A stretch of 64,000 bases of DNA from Cohnella luojiensis. GTDB lineage: Bacteria > Bacillota > Bacilli > Paenibacillales > Paenibacillaceae. The stretch is taken from assembly GCF_004564235.1 (NCBI RefSeq), contig NZ_SOMN01000030.1:1-64000 (forward strand), read 5' to 3'. Both the position numbers and the translations under genes were made by a program. The number at the start of each line of letters is the position of its first letter. The first letter of the stretch is position 1. The notes under the pieces are model-generated. The model made no database searches, was not told the origin of the DNA, and saw nothing but the letters and a program-made list of their open reading frames with translations. This document shows, one piece after another, positions 1-9,406 of the stretch.

Positions 1-112
1 GATTTCCCAATTCGTAAGACCCCTGGAAGAACACCAGGTTGATAGGCTCGGGGTGGAAGCGCGGCAACGTGTGCAGCTGACGAGTACTAATCGGTCGAGG
101 GCTTATCCTAAA
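1..112 (+). rRNA. 23S ribosomal RNA, 3' end (partial)
   Basis: The first ~110 bases match the conserved 3' end of bacterial 23S rRNA: the 'gctgacgagtactaatcggtcgaggg' neighbourhood at about 77-103, helix 101 and the terminal strand ending near 'gcttatcc'. The gene enters from outside the window, so only its last part is seen. No 5S-like sequence follows, and the DNA passes through a leaderless spacer into a hairpin with a T-run at 282-310. The exact mature 3' end is estimated. Confidence 0.93.
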
Positions 113-281
113 CGAATGACACTGTAAGACAAATGATACTCACCACCTTCTTCTAAGCTTTGCTTCGCATCCAGTTTTCAAGGCGTAAGTATGCAACGCA
201 ATGCTACACATTGCCGTCTGCAACATTGCGGGTCGTGACGATTTCATCGCACGATGGCGCAAGCCTCTTTATGTAAATTCC

Positions 282-310
282 AAGCATCCTATGCGATAGG
301 GTGCTTTTTT
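282..310 (+). terminator. Probable terminator of the rRNA operon
   Basis: A stem 'agcatcctat' / 'atagggtgct' with a 3-nt loop and one wobble pair is followed by TTTTTT. It is the first strong intrinsic terminator after the 23S gene. A second, weaker hairpin (gcaaatg/catttgc, 351-370) with a T-rich tail lies just downstream. Confidence 0.7.
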
Positions 311-471
311 GTATTCGTTGATTTCTACCCCTTTCGTCTAAAAAGTGCAGGCAAATGAACCAACATTTGCGGAGGCCTTTTTTATTTTGACCATAACGGA
401 TAGGAATAAAGCACGGGGGACCCCCGAATAATAAGGTTAAACCATTCGAGGAAAGAAGGAGCGAAGACACT

Positions 472-499
472 TTGCATTTTTTTAAAAGCCGAGTATAAT
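472..499 (+). promoter_or_regulatory. Sigma-A promoter of the ctsR operon
   Basis: A -35 TTGCAT (472-477) and a perfect -10 TATAAT (494-499) are separated by 16 bp. The CtsR box lies immediately downstream, across the expected start of transcription. Confidence 0.8.
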
Positions 500-507
500 G
501 GGACTAT

Positions 508-524
508 AGTCAAAGAAAGTCAAA
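508..524 (+). promoter_or_regulatory. CtsR operator (heptad direct repeat)
   Basis: Two AGTCAAA heptads (508-514 and 518-524) are separated by 3 bp, the known CtsR consensus of tandem (A/G)GTCAAA. The site covers the +1 region of the promoter at 472-499, so CtsR would block transcription of its own operon. This is the classic autoregulated class III heat-shock arrangement. Confidence 0.9.
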
Positions 525-610
525 GTCAGATCCGCCCCTGTTTGACGAACCGGCAAGAGACGCCTAAAGCGATCTACAGTCGGCTTGCATCGATGAAAGG
601 AGGTTGGACG

Positions 611-1072
611 TTGCCGAACATTACCGATCTGATCGAGCTTTATTTGAAGAAAATTCTGCAGAGCAGCTCGGAAGGGTCCGTTGAAATTCAAAGAAGCGAT
701 TTAGCGGATAAGTTTTCATGCGTCCCATCGCAAATCAATTACGTGATAAGTACGAGGTTCACCCTGGAAAAAGGCTACTACGTGGAAAGCAAGCGCGGCG
801 GCGGAGGATACATCCGTATTCAACGCGTCAGCCTTCCCTCGCTTGAAGCGATTCAGAACCATATCCGGCAAACGGTCGGAGAACAGATCGATCAAACCGC
901 GGCCGAAGGACTCATTTATCAATTAGAGGAAGCCCGATTCCTTACCGAGCGGGAAGCGCATCTGCTTAAAGCGGCTGTTTCGCGGGATGTCATAGCGTTA
1001 AAGCTGCCGGTTCGGGACGAGATCAGGGCAAAGCTTATGAAGGCTATGCTTATCGCGTTGCTCGTGAAATGA
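611..1072 (+). CDS. ctsR: Class III stress transcriptional repressor CtsR
   Basis: CtsR is a dimeric winged-helix repressor that binds tandem heptads and shuts off clp genes at low temperature; McsB and ClpC/ClpP inactivate it on heat stress. The protein has the diagnostic helix-turn-helix stretch with SQINYVISTRFTLEKGY followed by the glycine-rich RGGGGYIRI wing near residues 40-70. The chosen start is TTG at 611: AAAGGAGG (597-604) sits just upstream and the 153-residue product matches the normal family length. Upstream in-frame ATG codons would add an unconserved N-terminal extension. First gene of ctsR-mcsA-mcsB-clpC, with its own operator at 508-524. Confidence 0.95.
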   Translation: MPNITDLIELYLKKILQSSSEGSVEIQRSDLADKFSCVPSQINYVISTRFTLEKGYYVESKRGGGGYIRIQRVSLPSLEAIQNHIRQTVGEQIDQTAAEGLIYQLEEARFLTEREAHLLKAAVSRDVIALKLPVRDEIRAKLMKAMLIALLVK

Positions 1073-1090
1073 GGAAAGGAGTCCTGTCCG

Positions 1091-1603
1091 ATGCAATGCC
1101 AAGAATGCGGTAAACGTCCCGCGACTTTGCATTTTACAAAAATCGTCAACGGAGAGAAAACGGAATTGCACATTTGCGAAGCATGCGCGAGGGAGAAGGG
1201 AGAGCTTATTCCCGGAAACCCAAACGGATTTTCCATTCACAACTTGCTTTCCGGGCTTCTTGACTTCGAGCCTCAGAACCCCAATCCCATGGCTAAGCAG
1301 CCAGCGGCTAAATGCGATACGTGCGGGATGACCTATGCTCAGTTCAGTAAAATCGGCCGCTTCGGATGCAGTCACTGCTATAAGCAGTTCTCGGAACGGC
1401 TTGATCCTCTGCTGAAACGGGTACATGGTAATACGGTGCATGTTGGTAAGGTGCCGAAGCGAGCGGGGGGACGTCTGAAGACGAAGCGGGAAATCGACCG
1501 GCTTAAGAAGGAAATGCAAGGCCGAATCGAGCGCGAGGATTTCGAGACTGCCGCGCAGCTGCGCGATCGGATCCGCGAGCTTGAGAAGGAAATGAGCGGC
1601 TGA
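1091..1603 (+). CDS. mcsA: McsA, zinc-binding activator of the protein-arginine kinase McsB
   Basis: McsA binds zinc and activates and regulates McsB in the Firmicute stress-response operon. The 170-residue protein has four CxxC pairs: C3/C6, C29/C32, C75/C78 and C93/C96. A UVR-type helical hairpin (about residues 130-168) has the sequence style shared with UvrB/UvrC and ClpC, rich in Glu/Arg and with a LRDRI core. The ATG at 1091 lies 8 nt after AGGAAAGGAG. It follows ctsR by 18 nt and precedes mcsB by 16 nt, in the standard order. Confidence 0.94.
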   Translation: MQCQECGKRPATLHFTKIVNGEKTELHICEACAREKGELIPGNPNGFSIHNLLSGLLDFEPQNPNPMAKQPAAKCDTCGMTYAQFSKIGRFGCSHCYKQFSERLDPLLKRVHGNTVHVGKVPKRAGGRLKTKREIDRLKKEMQGRIEREDFETAAQLRDRIRELEKEMSG

Positions 1604-1619
1604 AGGGTAGGGAAAGACA

Positions 1620-2684
1620 ATGGCCAAACGGAAATTCGTCAAACAAGCGCTCAGTCAGTGGATGAACGGTGAAGGTCCGGATTCGGAAGTTGTTATCAGC
1701 AGTCGAGTGCGCATCGCCCGCAATATTCGCAACATGCCTTTTCCGATGATGGCGGGACCAACCCAATCCCTCTCGGTCATGGAGCAACTGCTCGGGGTCG
1801 CCGAGAGCGGAAGGCTGAATGGACTGGGCAAGATCGAGCAAATTCGGTTGACCGAGCTAACAGAGCTTGAAAAGCTCGTACTCGTCGAGAAGCATCTGAT
1901 CAGCCCCAACTTGGCTAACGAATCCCGCAACGGAGCACTCATTCTGAGTCCTAACGAGGATATCAGCGTCATGATCAATGAGGAAGACCATTTGCGAATT
2001 CAATGCTTGCGCTCCGGATTTCAAGTTCACGAAGCTTGGGATTCCGCCAGTAAAATCGATGATATTTTCGAGGAGCAGGTCGATTTCGCCTTCGATGAGA
2101 AGCATGGCTTCCTCACGAGTTGTCCGACTAACGTAGGTACCGGCATCAGGGTATCGGTCATGATGCATTTGCCGGCACTCGTCATGACGGGCCAGATCAG
2201 CCGAATCCTGTCGGCCGTTACCCAAGTGGGGCTAGCCGTTAGAGGATTATACGGCGAAGGCAGCGAAGCGACCGGGAACCTATTCCAGGTATCGAACCAG
2301 ATCACGTTAGGTCAGTCCGAGCAGGAGATTATCGAGAATTTATTTCAAGTCGCCCGCCAAATGATCGAACATGAGAAGTCGGCCAGGAGTAAGCTATTAA
2401 CCGAGTCGCGGCTACGGGTAGAGGATCGGGTACGGAGATCCTATGGAATATTGTCCCAGGCGCTCATCATGGATTCGAAGGAAGCTTCTCAGCGACTATC
2501 GGACATCCGGCTTGGCGTTCATCTAGGACTGCTGCCGGAGGTAAACGAGCTTATACTTAACGAGCTTCTCGTGTCGACTCAGCCCGGATTTCTCCAACAG
2601 ACGTTCGGGGAAGCGATGAGTCCGGAAGACAGGGATAGGTCAAGAGCGGAATTAATTCGCTCGCGACTGGCAACTCGTTCATAA
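1620..2684 (+). CDS. mcsB: Protein-arginine kinase McsB
   Basis: McsB phosphorylates arginine residues on CtsR and on damaged proteins, marking them for ClpCP degradation. The 354-residue product is a guanido-kinase homologue. It has the phosphagen-kinase SSRVRIARN nucleotide-binding motif (27-35), NEEDH with the catalytic glutamate region (120-124), TSCPTN with the conserved cysteine (C168) and a [13 protein letters not shown] segment. Length is normal. It sits between mcsA and clpC, and CtsR controls the whole operon. Confidence 0.95.
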   Translation: MAKRKFVKQALSQWMNGEGPDSEVVISSRVRIARNIRNMPFPMMAGPTQSLSVMEQLLGVAESGRLNGLGKIEQIRLTELTELEKLVLVEKHLISPNLANESRNGALILSPNEDISVMINEEDHLRIQCLRSGFQVHEAWDSASKIDDIFEEQVDFAFDEKHGFLTSCPTNVGTGIRVSVMMHLPALVMTGQISRILSAVTQVGLAVRGLYGEGSEATGNLFQVSNQITLGQSEQEIIENLFQVARQMIEHEKSARSKLLTESRLRVEDRVRRSYGILSQALIMDSKEASQRLSDIRLGVHLGLLPEVNELILNELLVSTQPGFLQQTFGEAMSPEDRDRSRAELIRSRLATRS

Positions 2685-2721
2685 ATGTTTTATTCTTAAC
2701 TTTATAGGGGAGGTGTTTTTC

Positions 2722-5169
2722 ATGATGTTTGGTAGATTTACGGAACGTGCGCAGAAGGTATTGGCATTGGCTCAGGAAGAAGCAGTACGTTTGGGACACA
2801 ATAACATCGGTACGGAACATATTCTGCTCGGTCTCATCCGGGAAGGGGAAAGCATCGCCGCCAAAGCCCTGATTGCTTTGGGTCTTGGTTTGGAGAAGAT
2901 CCAAGATGAAGTGGAATCCCTTATCGGCCGGGGTCAAGAACAACCTACGAACATCGCTTATACCCCGCGTGCCAAGAAAGTTATCGAACTATCCATGGAT
3001 GAAGCACGCAAATTAGGTCATACGTACGTGGGCACGGAGCATATCTTGCTCGGCCTTATCCGCGAGGGAGAAGGCGTTGCGGCTCGCGTTCTTAACAATC
3101 TTGGCATAAGCCTCAACAAAGCGCGCCAACAAGTATTGCAACTGCTCGGAAGCAACGAGAGCGTGTCGCAGAACCATGGTCCATCCTCCAATGTCAGCAC
3201 GCCAACGCTGGATGGCTTAGCTCGCGACCTGACCGCTAGCGCCCGGGATGGGAACATTGATCCCGTCATCGGACGTCAGAAGGAAATCGAGCGCGTTATT
3301 CAAGTGTTATCCCGCCGGACGAAGAACAACCCGGTACTTATCGGGGAGCCTGGCGTAGGTAAGACGGCGATTGCCGAGGGTCTCGCCCAGAAGATCGTCA
3401 ACAACGAGATTCCCGAGACTTTGCGCGACAAACGCGTCATGACCCTCGATATGGGTTCCGTCGTCGCAGGTACGAAATACCGCGGTGAATTCGAGGATCG
3501 ACTGAAAAAAATCATGGACGAAATCCGCCAAGCCGGCAACGTCATCCTTTTCATCGATGAGCTTCATACGTTGATCGGAGCTGGCGGCGCGGAAGGCGCG
3601 ATCGACGCTTCCAACATTCTTAAGCCGGCGCTTGCTCGCGGCGAGCTTCAATGCATCGGAGCGACGACGCTGGATGAGTACCGCAAATATATCGAGAAGG
3701 ATGCCGCTCTCGAGCGACGGTTCCAGCCGATTACGGTTGATCAGCCGACGCCTGAGGAAGCGATCCAGATTCTGTTAGGCTTAAGAGACAGATACGAAGC
3801 CCATCACAGGGTAAAAATCACCGATGAAGCGATCGATGCGGCGGTTAAGCTGTCCGATCGTTACATTCCGGACCGGTTCCTGCCGGATAAGGCGATCGAC
3901 TTGATCGACGAAGCGGGATCCAAGGTGAGGCTGAATTCCTACACGGTACCGCCTAACTTGAAGCAGTTGGAAACGAGGCTCGAGGATATCCGCAAAGAGA
4001 AGGACGCCGCAGTTCAGAGCCAAGAGTTCGAGAAAGCGGCCGCTCTTCGAGACACGGAGCAGAAGATCCGCGAAGAGCTCGACCACACGAAGAATCAGTG
4101 GAAAGAAAAGCAAGGCCGTACCGATTCCGAGGTGACTCCGGAAGATATCGCCCAAGTCGTAGCAAGCTGGACCGGCATTCCGGTTAGGAAGCTGGAAGAG
4201 GAAGAGACGCAACGCTTGCTCAATATGGAAACCATTCTTCACGACCGGGTTATCGGTCAGGAAGAAGCCGTTAAGTCCGTGTCCAGGGCCATCCGTCGCG
4301 CCCGCGCAGGTCTTAAAGATCCGAAACGTCCGATGGGCTCCTTCATATTCCTAGGACCTACGGGCGTCGGTAAAACGGAGCTCGCCCGGGCAATCGCCGA
4401 AGCGATGTTCGGCGACGAGAACGCGGTCATCCGCATCGATATGTCGGAATACATGGAGAAGCACTCGACTTCCCGTCTCGTCGGAGCTCCTCCGGGATAT
4501 GTCGGCTACGAAGAAGGCGGCCAGCTGACGGAGAAAGTCCGCCGCAAGCCATACTCGGTCGTATTGCTTGACGAAATCGAGAAAGCCCATCCCGAAGTAT
4601 TCAACATTTTGCTGCAGGTGCTGGAAGACGGTCGATTGACCGACTCGAAAGGCCGTTCGGTCGACTTCCGCAATACGCTGATCATCATGACGTCCAACGT
4701 CGGGGCGGAGCAAATCAAGAAGAATTCCACGCTCGGCTTCACGGCCGCGCAGGATGCGGGACGCGATTATCAGAACATGAAGGAAAAGGTGCTCGCCGAG
4801 CTGAAGAAATCCTTCCGTCCGGAGTTCCTCAACCGGATCGACGAGTCCATCGTGTTCCATCCGCTCAACGAGGAGCATATCACGCAGATCGTAACGCTTA
4901 TGGCGGACGACTTGCGGAAGCGCCTCGTGGAGCATAACGTGAGCTTCGAATTGACCGACTCGGCCAAAGCTTTCCTGGCGAAGGAAGGTTACGATCCGCA
5001 GTACGGCGCGCGGCCGCTTCGCAGGGCCATCCAGAAGCATATCGAGGATCGTTTGTCGGAAGATCTGTTGCTCGGCAAGATCACGAAGGGCAACGCTCTC
5101 CTTATCGACGAGGAGGACGGCGGTCTCGTTGTCAGACAAAAGGGCGAAATCGAATTAACCAAAGCTTAA
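2722..5169 (+). CDS. clpC: ATP-dependent Clp protease ATPase subunit ClpC
   Basis: ClpC is the AAA+ unfoldase that feeds ClpP, using McsB-type or MecA adaptors. The 815-residue protein has two N-terminal Clp-N repeats (about 5-145), a first AAA module with Walker [10 protein letters not shown] near 210 and Walker [10 protein letters not shown], a UVR-containing middle domain (about 415-485), a second AAA module with GPTGVGKTE near 545, and a C-terminal sensor-2 GARPLRR segment. ATG 2722 is preferred over GTG 2713, because GGGGAGGT (2707-2714) is 7 nt upstream and the protein then begins MMFGRFTE as usual. It is the last gene of the operon, followed by a strong terminator. Confidence 0.96.
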   Translation: MMFGRFTERAQKVLALAQEEAVRLGHNNIGTEHILLGLIREGESIAAKALIALGLGLEKIQDEVESLIGRGQEQPTNIAYTPRAKKVIELSMDEARKLGHTYVGTEHILLGLIREGEGVAARVLNNLGISLNKARQQVLQLLGSNESVSQNHGPSSNVSTPTLDGLARDLTASARDGNIDPVIGRQKEIERVIQVLSRRTKNNPVLIGEPGVGKTAIAEGLAQKIVNNEIPETLRDKRVMTLDMGSVVAGTKYRGEFEDRLKKIMDEIRQAGNVILFIDELHTLIGAGGAEGAIDASNILKPALARGELQCIGATTLDEYRKYIEKDAALERRFQPITVDQPTPEEAIQILLGLRDRYEAHHRVKITDEAIDAAVKLSDRYIPDRFLPDKAIDLIDEAGSKVRLNSYTVPPNLKQLETRLEDIRKEKDAAVQSQEFEKAAALRDTEQKIREELDHTKNQWKEKQGRTDSEVTPEDIAQVVASWTGIPVRKLEEEETQRLLNMETILHDRVIGQEEAVKSVSRAIRRARAGLKDPKRPMGSFIFLGPTGVGKTELARAIAEAMFGDENAVIRIDMSEYMEKHSTSRLVGAPPGYVGYEEGGQLTEKVRRKPYSVVLLDEIEKAHPEVFNILLQVLEDGRLTDSKGRSVDFRNTLIIMTSNVGAEQIKKNSTLGFTAAQDAGRDYQNMKEKVLAELKKSFRPEFLNRIDESIVFHPLNEEHITQIVTLMADDLRKRLVEHNVSFELTDSAKAFLAKEGYDPQYGARPLRRAIQKHIEDRLSEDLLLGKITKGNALLIDEEDGGLVVRQKGEIELTKA

Positions 5170-5185
5170 TCGCATAAAGTAAGTA

Positions 5186-5235
5186 GGACTCTCCGAAGCG
5201 CCAGAAATGGCGATCGTTCGGAGAGTCCTTTTTTT
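5186..5235 (+). terminator. Intrinsic terminator after clpC
   Basis: A 12-bp perfect stem, ggactctccgaa (5186-5197) with ttcggagagtcc (5217-5228), is followed by seven T. The 19-nt loop contains a small inner hairpin (gcgcca/tggcg). Confidence 0.93.
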
Positions 5236-5247
5236 AACCCGCCCAAA

Positions 5248-5272
5248 GACGGCGACAGCCGTTTATGCTTGT
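5248..5272 (+). repeat. 25-nt dispersed intergenic repeat, copy 1
   Basis: The stretch starting gacggcgacagccg and ending tttatgcttgt is repeated without mismatch at 14164-14188, upstream of cysE. Copy 1 sits between the clpC terminator and radA. Its function is unknown; it overlaps the zone where a radA promoter should lie. Confidence 0.75.
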
Positions 5273-5320
5273 GTTAAAATTCAACTATAAGCAATGCGCG
5301 CAAAGGAGCCGTTATCTGCA

Positions 5321-6688
5321 ATGGCCAAGGTCAAAACAAAATTTGCCTGCACCCAGTGCGGCACGGAATCTCCGAAGTGGATGGGCAAATGTCCCGGCTG
5401 CAACGAGTGGAACACGATGGTCGAAGAAACGGAAACGGAGATCAAGGCTCCCGTGGGGCGAGGCGAACTACTCCGGACGAAAGAAAAAGCGCGAGCTATC
5501 ATAGATATAGAAAGTGGGCGGGAGCCCCGCGTTTCGACCGGTCTATCCGAGCTGAACAGGGTACTCGGCGGGGGGCTAGTCCCAGGATCGCTTTTACTGG
5601 TCGGCGGCGACCCGGGAATCGGGAAATCAACCTTGCTGCTCCAAGCCTCGTATTCCCTGTCGACGCAGGGTTTGAAGGTGCTATACGTGTCGGGAGAGGA
5701 GTCCGTGCGACAAACCAAGCTGCGCGCGGATCGGCTCGGCGCATTAAATGACAGGCTATTCGTTCTGTGCGAGACGAACCTGGAAGTTATCGAAGAAGCG
5801 ATAACCGAAGTGAGTCCGGATTTTCTCGTCATCGACTCCATTCAGACGGTATACCGTCCGGAGGTTGCGTCCGCTCCCGGCAGCGTAGCGCAAGTAAGAG
5901 AGTGCACCGCCCATTTCATGAGAATATCCAAAATTAACGGTGTGGCTACCGTTCTCGTGGGGCACGTAACCAAGGAAGGTGCAATCGCCGGCCCGCGGCT
6001 GCTCGAGCATATGGTCGATTGCGTGCTCTACTTCGAAGGCGAACGCCATCATACTTATCGGATATTACGCGCGGTTAAGAACCGCTTCGGATCGACGAAT
6101 GAAATCGGCATTTTCGATATGACGGAAGACGGCCTTCGGGAGGTTACGAATCCCTCGGAGTTATTCTTGTCGGAGCGTCCGCTTGGGGTTTCCGGCTCCA
6201 CCGTCGTTGCAAGCATGGAAGGAACGAGGCCCGTATTGGTCGAGTTGCAAGCTCTTGTTACACCGACGCATTTCCCTTCGCCGCGGAGGATGGCATCGGG
6301 CTTCGATCATCACCGGATGTCGCTCGTTATCGCAGTGCTGGAGAAACGAATGGGCATGTTCCTGCAGAATCAGGACGCTTATCTTAACGTAGCCGGCGGA
6401 GTCAAGCTTGACGAGCCGGCAGCCGATTTGGCCGCGGCAGTCAGCCTGGCATCCAGCTTGAAGGATAAGCCGACGCGCCCTTACGACGCGATTTTCGGCG
6501 AAGTAGGATTAACGGGCGAGGTACGGGCCGTTTCTAGGGCGGAGCAACGGGTGAAAGAAGCGCACAAGCTGGGTTTCAAGCGGGTAATCATGCCGGAGCA
6601 GAGCATGAAAGGCTGGAGCCCGCCCAAGGATATACAACTTATAGGCGTTAAGACGGTCGCTGAAGCGCTTAAAGCCGCATTGGAATAG
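5321..6688 (+). CDS. radA: DNA repair protein RadA (Sms)
   Basis: RadA is a RecA-like ATPase and helicase that promotes branch migration of recombination intermediates. It has an N-terminal C4 zinc finger (C10, C13, C24, C27), a Walker [11 protein letters not shown] near residues 90-99, the RadA-specific KNRFGS motif near 250, and a C-terminal Lon-protease-like domain. ATG 5321 has AAAGGAG 11 nt upstream and gives 455 residues starting MAKVKTKF, the family norm; the in-frame ATG at 5294 lacks a site. disA follows 17 nt downstream, the usual pair coupling recombination and DNA-integrity scanning. Confidence 0.95.
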   Translation: MAKVKTKFACTQCGTESPKWMGKCPGCNEWNTMVEETETEIKAPVGRGELLRTKEKARAIIDIESGREPRVSTGLSELNRVLGGGLVPGSLLLVGGDPGIGKSTLLLQASYSLSTQGLKVLYVSGEESVRQTKLRADRLGALNDRLFVLCETNLEVIEEAITEVSPDFLVIDSIQTVYRPEVASAPGSVAQVRECTAHFMRISKINGVATVLVGHVTKEGAIAGPRLLEHMVDCVLYFEGERHHTYRILRAVKNRFGSTNEIGIFDMTEDGLREVTNPSELFLSERPLGVSGSTVVASMEGTRPVLVELQALVTPTHFPSPRRMASGFDHHRMSLVIAVLEKRMGMFLQNQDAYLNVAGGVKLDEPAADLAAAVSLASSLKDKPTRPYDAIFGEVGLTGEVRAVSRAEQRVKEAHKLGFKRVIMPEQSMKGWSPPKDIQLIGVKTVAEALKAALE

Positions 6689-6705
6689 GGGGTATCGCTC
6701 ATATA

Positions 6706-7815
6706 ATGAAAGAACACAAAGACAGAGACCCTAAGGAAAAGGAACGCGCTCAGCAGGAAAAGACGATGAACCTGCTGCTGCAGATGGTAGCTCCCGGTAC
6801 CCCGTTTCGCGATGGGCTGGAGAACGTGCTGCGAGCGAAGACCGGGGCGCTGATCGTTGTTGGATACAGCCCGGAAGTGATGGAGGTCGTGGATGGCGGC
6901 TTCTCGATCAATTGCGATTTCAGCCCGAACTATCTGTATGAGCTCGCCAAGATGGACGGCGCAATCATACTGAATGAGGACGTTAAACGCATTTTATATG
7001 CGAATACCCAGTTGATTCCGGATTCGTCCATTTCCTCCTCGGAGACCGGCATTCGTCATCGGACTGCGGAGCGAGTAGCTAAACAAACAGGTAAACTGGT
7101 CGTATCGATCTCTCAGCGGCGGAACGTTATCACGCTGTATCAGGGGCAATTGCGCTATGCGCTTAAAGAGATGGGCGTCATTCTCACGAAGGCCAACCAA
7201 GCGATTCAGACGCTGGAGAAATATCGGGCGGTATTCACCCAAGCGCTAACTAACCTTTCGGCATTGGAATTCGAAGAATTAGTCACGATGCATGAAGTGG
7301 CCTATGTCATTCAGCGCGCCGAGATGGTTCTTCGCATTAATAACGAGATTAATCGTTACGTTCTAGAACTCGGGAATGAAGGCAGATTGATTAGCATGCA
7401 GAAGGAAGAACTAGTCGGATCGGCCGAAGAAGAAGCTTGGCTGTTACTTCGGGATTATGCCAAGGACGATGCGGAGAACAAGGTTCGCGATATCCAGACT
7501 ACCATCCGCAAGCTCTCATCCGAAGAATTGCTCGATTCCGCTTCGTTGATTCGGATTCTGGGCTATCCATCCTTGAGCTCCGTCGTTGAGGAAGGATTGT
7601 TGCCTCGCGGGCATCGGATGTTAAGCAAGATCCCTCGGTTACCCAGCGTTATCATACACAATCTCGTCGACCGGTTCGCAGCTCTGCCTCATATCGTAAT
7701 GGCCTCGATCGAAGAATTAGACGAAGTGGACGGAATAGGCGAAGTTCGGGCGCGCGCGATTAAAGAGGGTTTGAAACGTATTCAAGAACAGGTGTTTATT
7801 GACAGACAGATATAA
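6706..7815 (+). CDS. disA: DNA integrity scanning protein DisA, diadenylate cyclase
   Basis: DisA makes cyclic di-AMP from two ATP and stops doing so on branched DNA, delaying sporulation or outgrowth when DNA is damaged. The 369-residue protein has the DAC-domain DGA motif (84-86) and RHR motif (117-119), a central helical spine (about 160-300) and a C-terminal helix-hairpin-helix DNA-binding domain with the [15 protein letters not shown] motif near 340-355. The ATG at 6706 follows a weak G-rich site (tagggggt). It sits directly after radA, its usual partner. Confidence 0.95.
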   Translation: MKEHKDRDPKEKERAQQEKTMNLLLQMVAPGTPFRDGLENVLRAKTGALIVVGYSPEVMEVVDGGFSINCDFSPNYLYELAKMDGAIILNEDVKRILYANTQLIPDSSISSSETGIRHRTAERVAKQTGKLVVSISQRRNVITLYQGQLRYALKEMGVILTKANQAIQTLEKYRAVFTQALTNLSALEFEELVTMHEVAYVIQRAEMVLRINNEINRYVLELGNEGRLISMQKEELVGSAEEEAWLLLRDYAKDDAENKVRDIQTTIRKLSSEELLDSASLIRILGYPSLSSVVEEGLLPRGHRMLSKIPRLPSVIIHNLVDRFAALPHIVMASIEELDEVDGIGEVRARAIKEGLKRIQEQVFIDRQI

Positions 7816-7924
7816 GGGGAATACAATTGGAAATGTTCTTCAATTCGCGAAACGAACTCATGCGCCATGCGAGACGCGCTTAACTTTGCGATCAATAGGG
7901 TATAGTAAAATCGAGGTGGCATAC

Positions 7925-8674
7925 ATGATTACGAAGTCGATACCGAATCTTTTTACCATTGGCAACCTGTCTTTAGGCGTGATCGCCATCATCTTGGCAT
8001 TCAACAATGAAGCGAACACTTCGAACACGGCGGCCTTATTAGTGATTATCGCCATGCTTCTTGATGGGTTGGACGGTCGTGTGGCCCGCGCTTTAAACGT
8101 CCAAAGCGAATTCGGCAAAGAATTAGATTCCTTGTCAGACGTCATTTCGTTCGGGGTTGCTCCCGCGTTTATCATGTATCAAGCGGCATTCCAAGATGTG
8201 AATCCTGCGTTGGCTTGGATAGTAACCGCGATCTTCCCGATATGCGGAGCGTTAAGACTGGCGAGGTTTAACGTAATCGACGGTATTCCCGGCTATTTTA
8301 TCGGGTTGCCGATTCCGGCGGCTGGCGGTGTGCTGGCTACGTTGGCGCTATTTCACCACGAGCTCCATTACTCCTTGCTGTTGATCAGCACGGTAGCTTT
8401 ATCCTTCCTGATGGTCAGCAACATGAAGTATCCCAATTTCAAAAAGCTGGGTCTGCCGAAGAAAGCGATATGGGCCATTCCGATCGTCGTTCTGGCTGCA
8501 GCGGTCCTGGCCTTCATGTTCCAAGAAGCGATCCCGAAGGTCATCCTAGCATTGCTTCTTCTCTATGCGTTATGGGGCCTAAAAAAAAACGTTGATGGAC
8601 TATTGCCATCGAGTAAGCGTGCGAAGCGCAGGAAGGCCGCGGAAGAGAAGGAACAATCCAAGCATAGCGCTTAG
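7925..8674 (+). CDS. pssA: CDP-diacylglycerol--serine O-phosphatidyltransferase
   Basis: A membrane enzyme of phospholipid synthesis that transfers phosphatidyl from CDP-diacylglycerol to an alcohol, L-serine in the PssA branch. The 249-residue protein shows the full CDP-alcohol phosphatidyltransferase signature D-G-x2-A-R-x8-G-x3-D-x3-D (about residues 46-68) and about seven hydrophobic segments, with a basic C-terminal tail. ATG 7925 is chosen because GAGGTGG lies just upstream and translation then starts MITKSIPN; the longer frame adds a non-hydrophobic stretch. The serine rather than glycerol phosphate substrate is inferred from closest family resemblance and context. Confidence 0.88.
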   Translation: MITKSIPNLFTIGNLSLGVIAIILAFNNEANTSNTAALLVIIAMLLDGLDGRVARALNVQSEFGKELDSLSDVISFGVAPAFIMYQAAFQDVNPALAWIVTAIFPICGALRLARFNVIDGIPGYFIGLPIPAAGGVLATLALFHHELHYSLLLISTVALSFLMVSNMKYPNFKKLGLPKKAIWAIPIVVLAAAVLAFMFQEAIPKVILALLLLYALWGLKKNVDGLLPSSKRAKRRKAAEEKEQSKHSA

Positions 8675-8694
8675 TTGACTTTAGTTGAACCGGA

Positions 8695-8742
8695 AGCATC
8701 GGATGTCTCTCTGTTATTGGGGAGTTATCGGTGCTTTTTTTA
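8695..8742 (+). terminator. Terminator after pssA
   Basis: A stem of agcatcgg with tcggtgct (wobbles allowed) and an inner ctctc/gggag helix is followed by a run of seven T. Confidence 0.7.
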
Positions 8743-8769
8743 TAGACTAATGATTATCTCAAATTAACG

Positions 8770-8805
8770 AAAAAGCAGCTTCCCGGCAATCGGGAGCTGC
8801 TTTTC
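8770..8805. terminator. Bidirectional terminator between pssA and the minus-strand gene
   Basis: A near-perfect stem agcagcttcccg / cgggagctgct with loop gcaat is flanked by A-run and T-run, so it can stop transcription from either side. It sits at the converging 3' ends of pssA and the gene at 8823-9218. Confidence 0.88.
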
Positions 8806-8822
8806 TAGTTCATGATAAGGAG

Positions 8823-9218
8823 TTAAGTTAGATTAAACCAGCCTAACGTAGAGCATTTATCCGCTTCCTTGGCGACGACTTCCTCGAGGCTAATATCCAG
8901 CAGATTGCACATGGCAGACATATAGAACAGGTTCTTGCCCATTTCGTTGCGGATGACTTCGCGGCATTGCTCGCACAAGCTGCCTTCCATATGGGATTTC
9001 GATTGGCGATTCGCTTGGTCCAGCGGCATCTCCTCGGAAAACCCTTGGTTTCTGGCGTTTAATTCGATACATCCGCACTCGGTAATCGATTTGGATACGG
9101 CCCGGTTGACGGATGCGTTCGACTGGCTGTACTTCGTAACGACATCAAGCAGACTGCGATGACGGAGCAACAATTCCGACACCTGACTCTGAAATTCCTG
9201 GAGCGTAGGTGCGCTCAT
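8823..9218 (-). CDS. Small cysteine-containing protein of unknown function
   Basis: A 131-residue soluble protein with no signal peptide or membrane segment. The N-terminal half is helical (SELLLRHRSLLDVVTKYSQ). The C-terminal half carries an ECGC motif, a CEQC pair and a late KC, suggesting metal or redox chemistry. It resembles a conserved Paenibacillaceae protein at this locus that I recall as annotated DUF1573-like, but I cannot confirm the family. The start at 9218 is supported by GAGGTGG 5 nt upstream; an in-frame ATG at 9260 has no such site. It is a lone gene on the opposite strand, with its own promoter and a shared terminator. Confidence 0.75.
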   Translation of the reverse strand: MSAPTLQEFQSQVSELLLRHRSLLDVVTKYSQSNASVNRAVSKSITECGCIELNARNQGFSEEMPLDQANRQSKSHMEGSLCEQCREVIRNEMGKNLFYMSAMCNLLDISLEEVVAKEADKCSTLGWFNLT

Positions 9219-9258
9219 CCGTTCCACCTCGGTTACCTTTAATTTACTTTTCTCCTTC

Positions 9259-9287
9259 ATTATAGATCAAGGGCTGGCAGAATTCAA
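9259..9287 (-). promoter_or_regulatory. Sigma-A promoter of the minus-strand small gene
   Basis: Read on the minus strand: TTGAAT (9287-9282), 17-bp spacer, perfect TATAAT (9264-9259). Transcription would start about 35 nt upstream of the ATG at 9218. Confidence 0.8.
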
Positions 9288-9406
9288 AAGAAGTTGTTGT
9301 TTTTTAAGAAACTTTAAGAAGCTGGCTAAGGGAAGATTAGCAATCGAAAAATTGGAACATACTAGTAACGATATTTCTGACTTATTACGAGAAAGGGAGT
9401 GAATTT

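Noticed and set aside
414-426. The GC palindrome cgggggacccccg upstream of the ctsR promoter.
   Set aside because: Considered as a terminator or operator, but the loop is one base, there is no T-run, and nothing links it to a known site.
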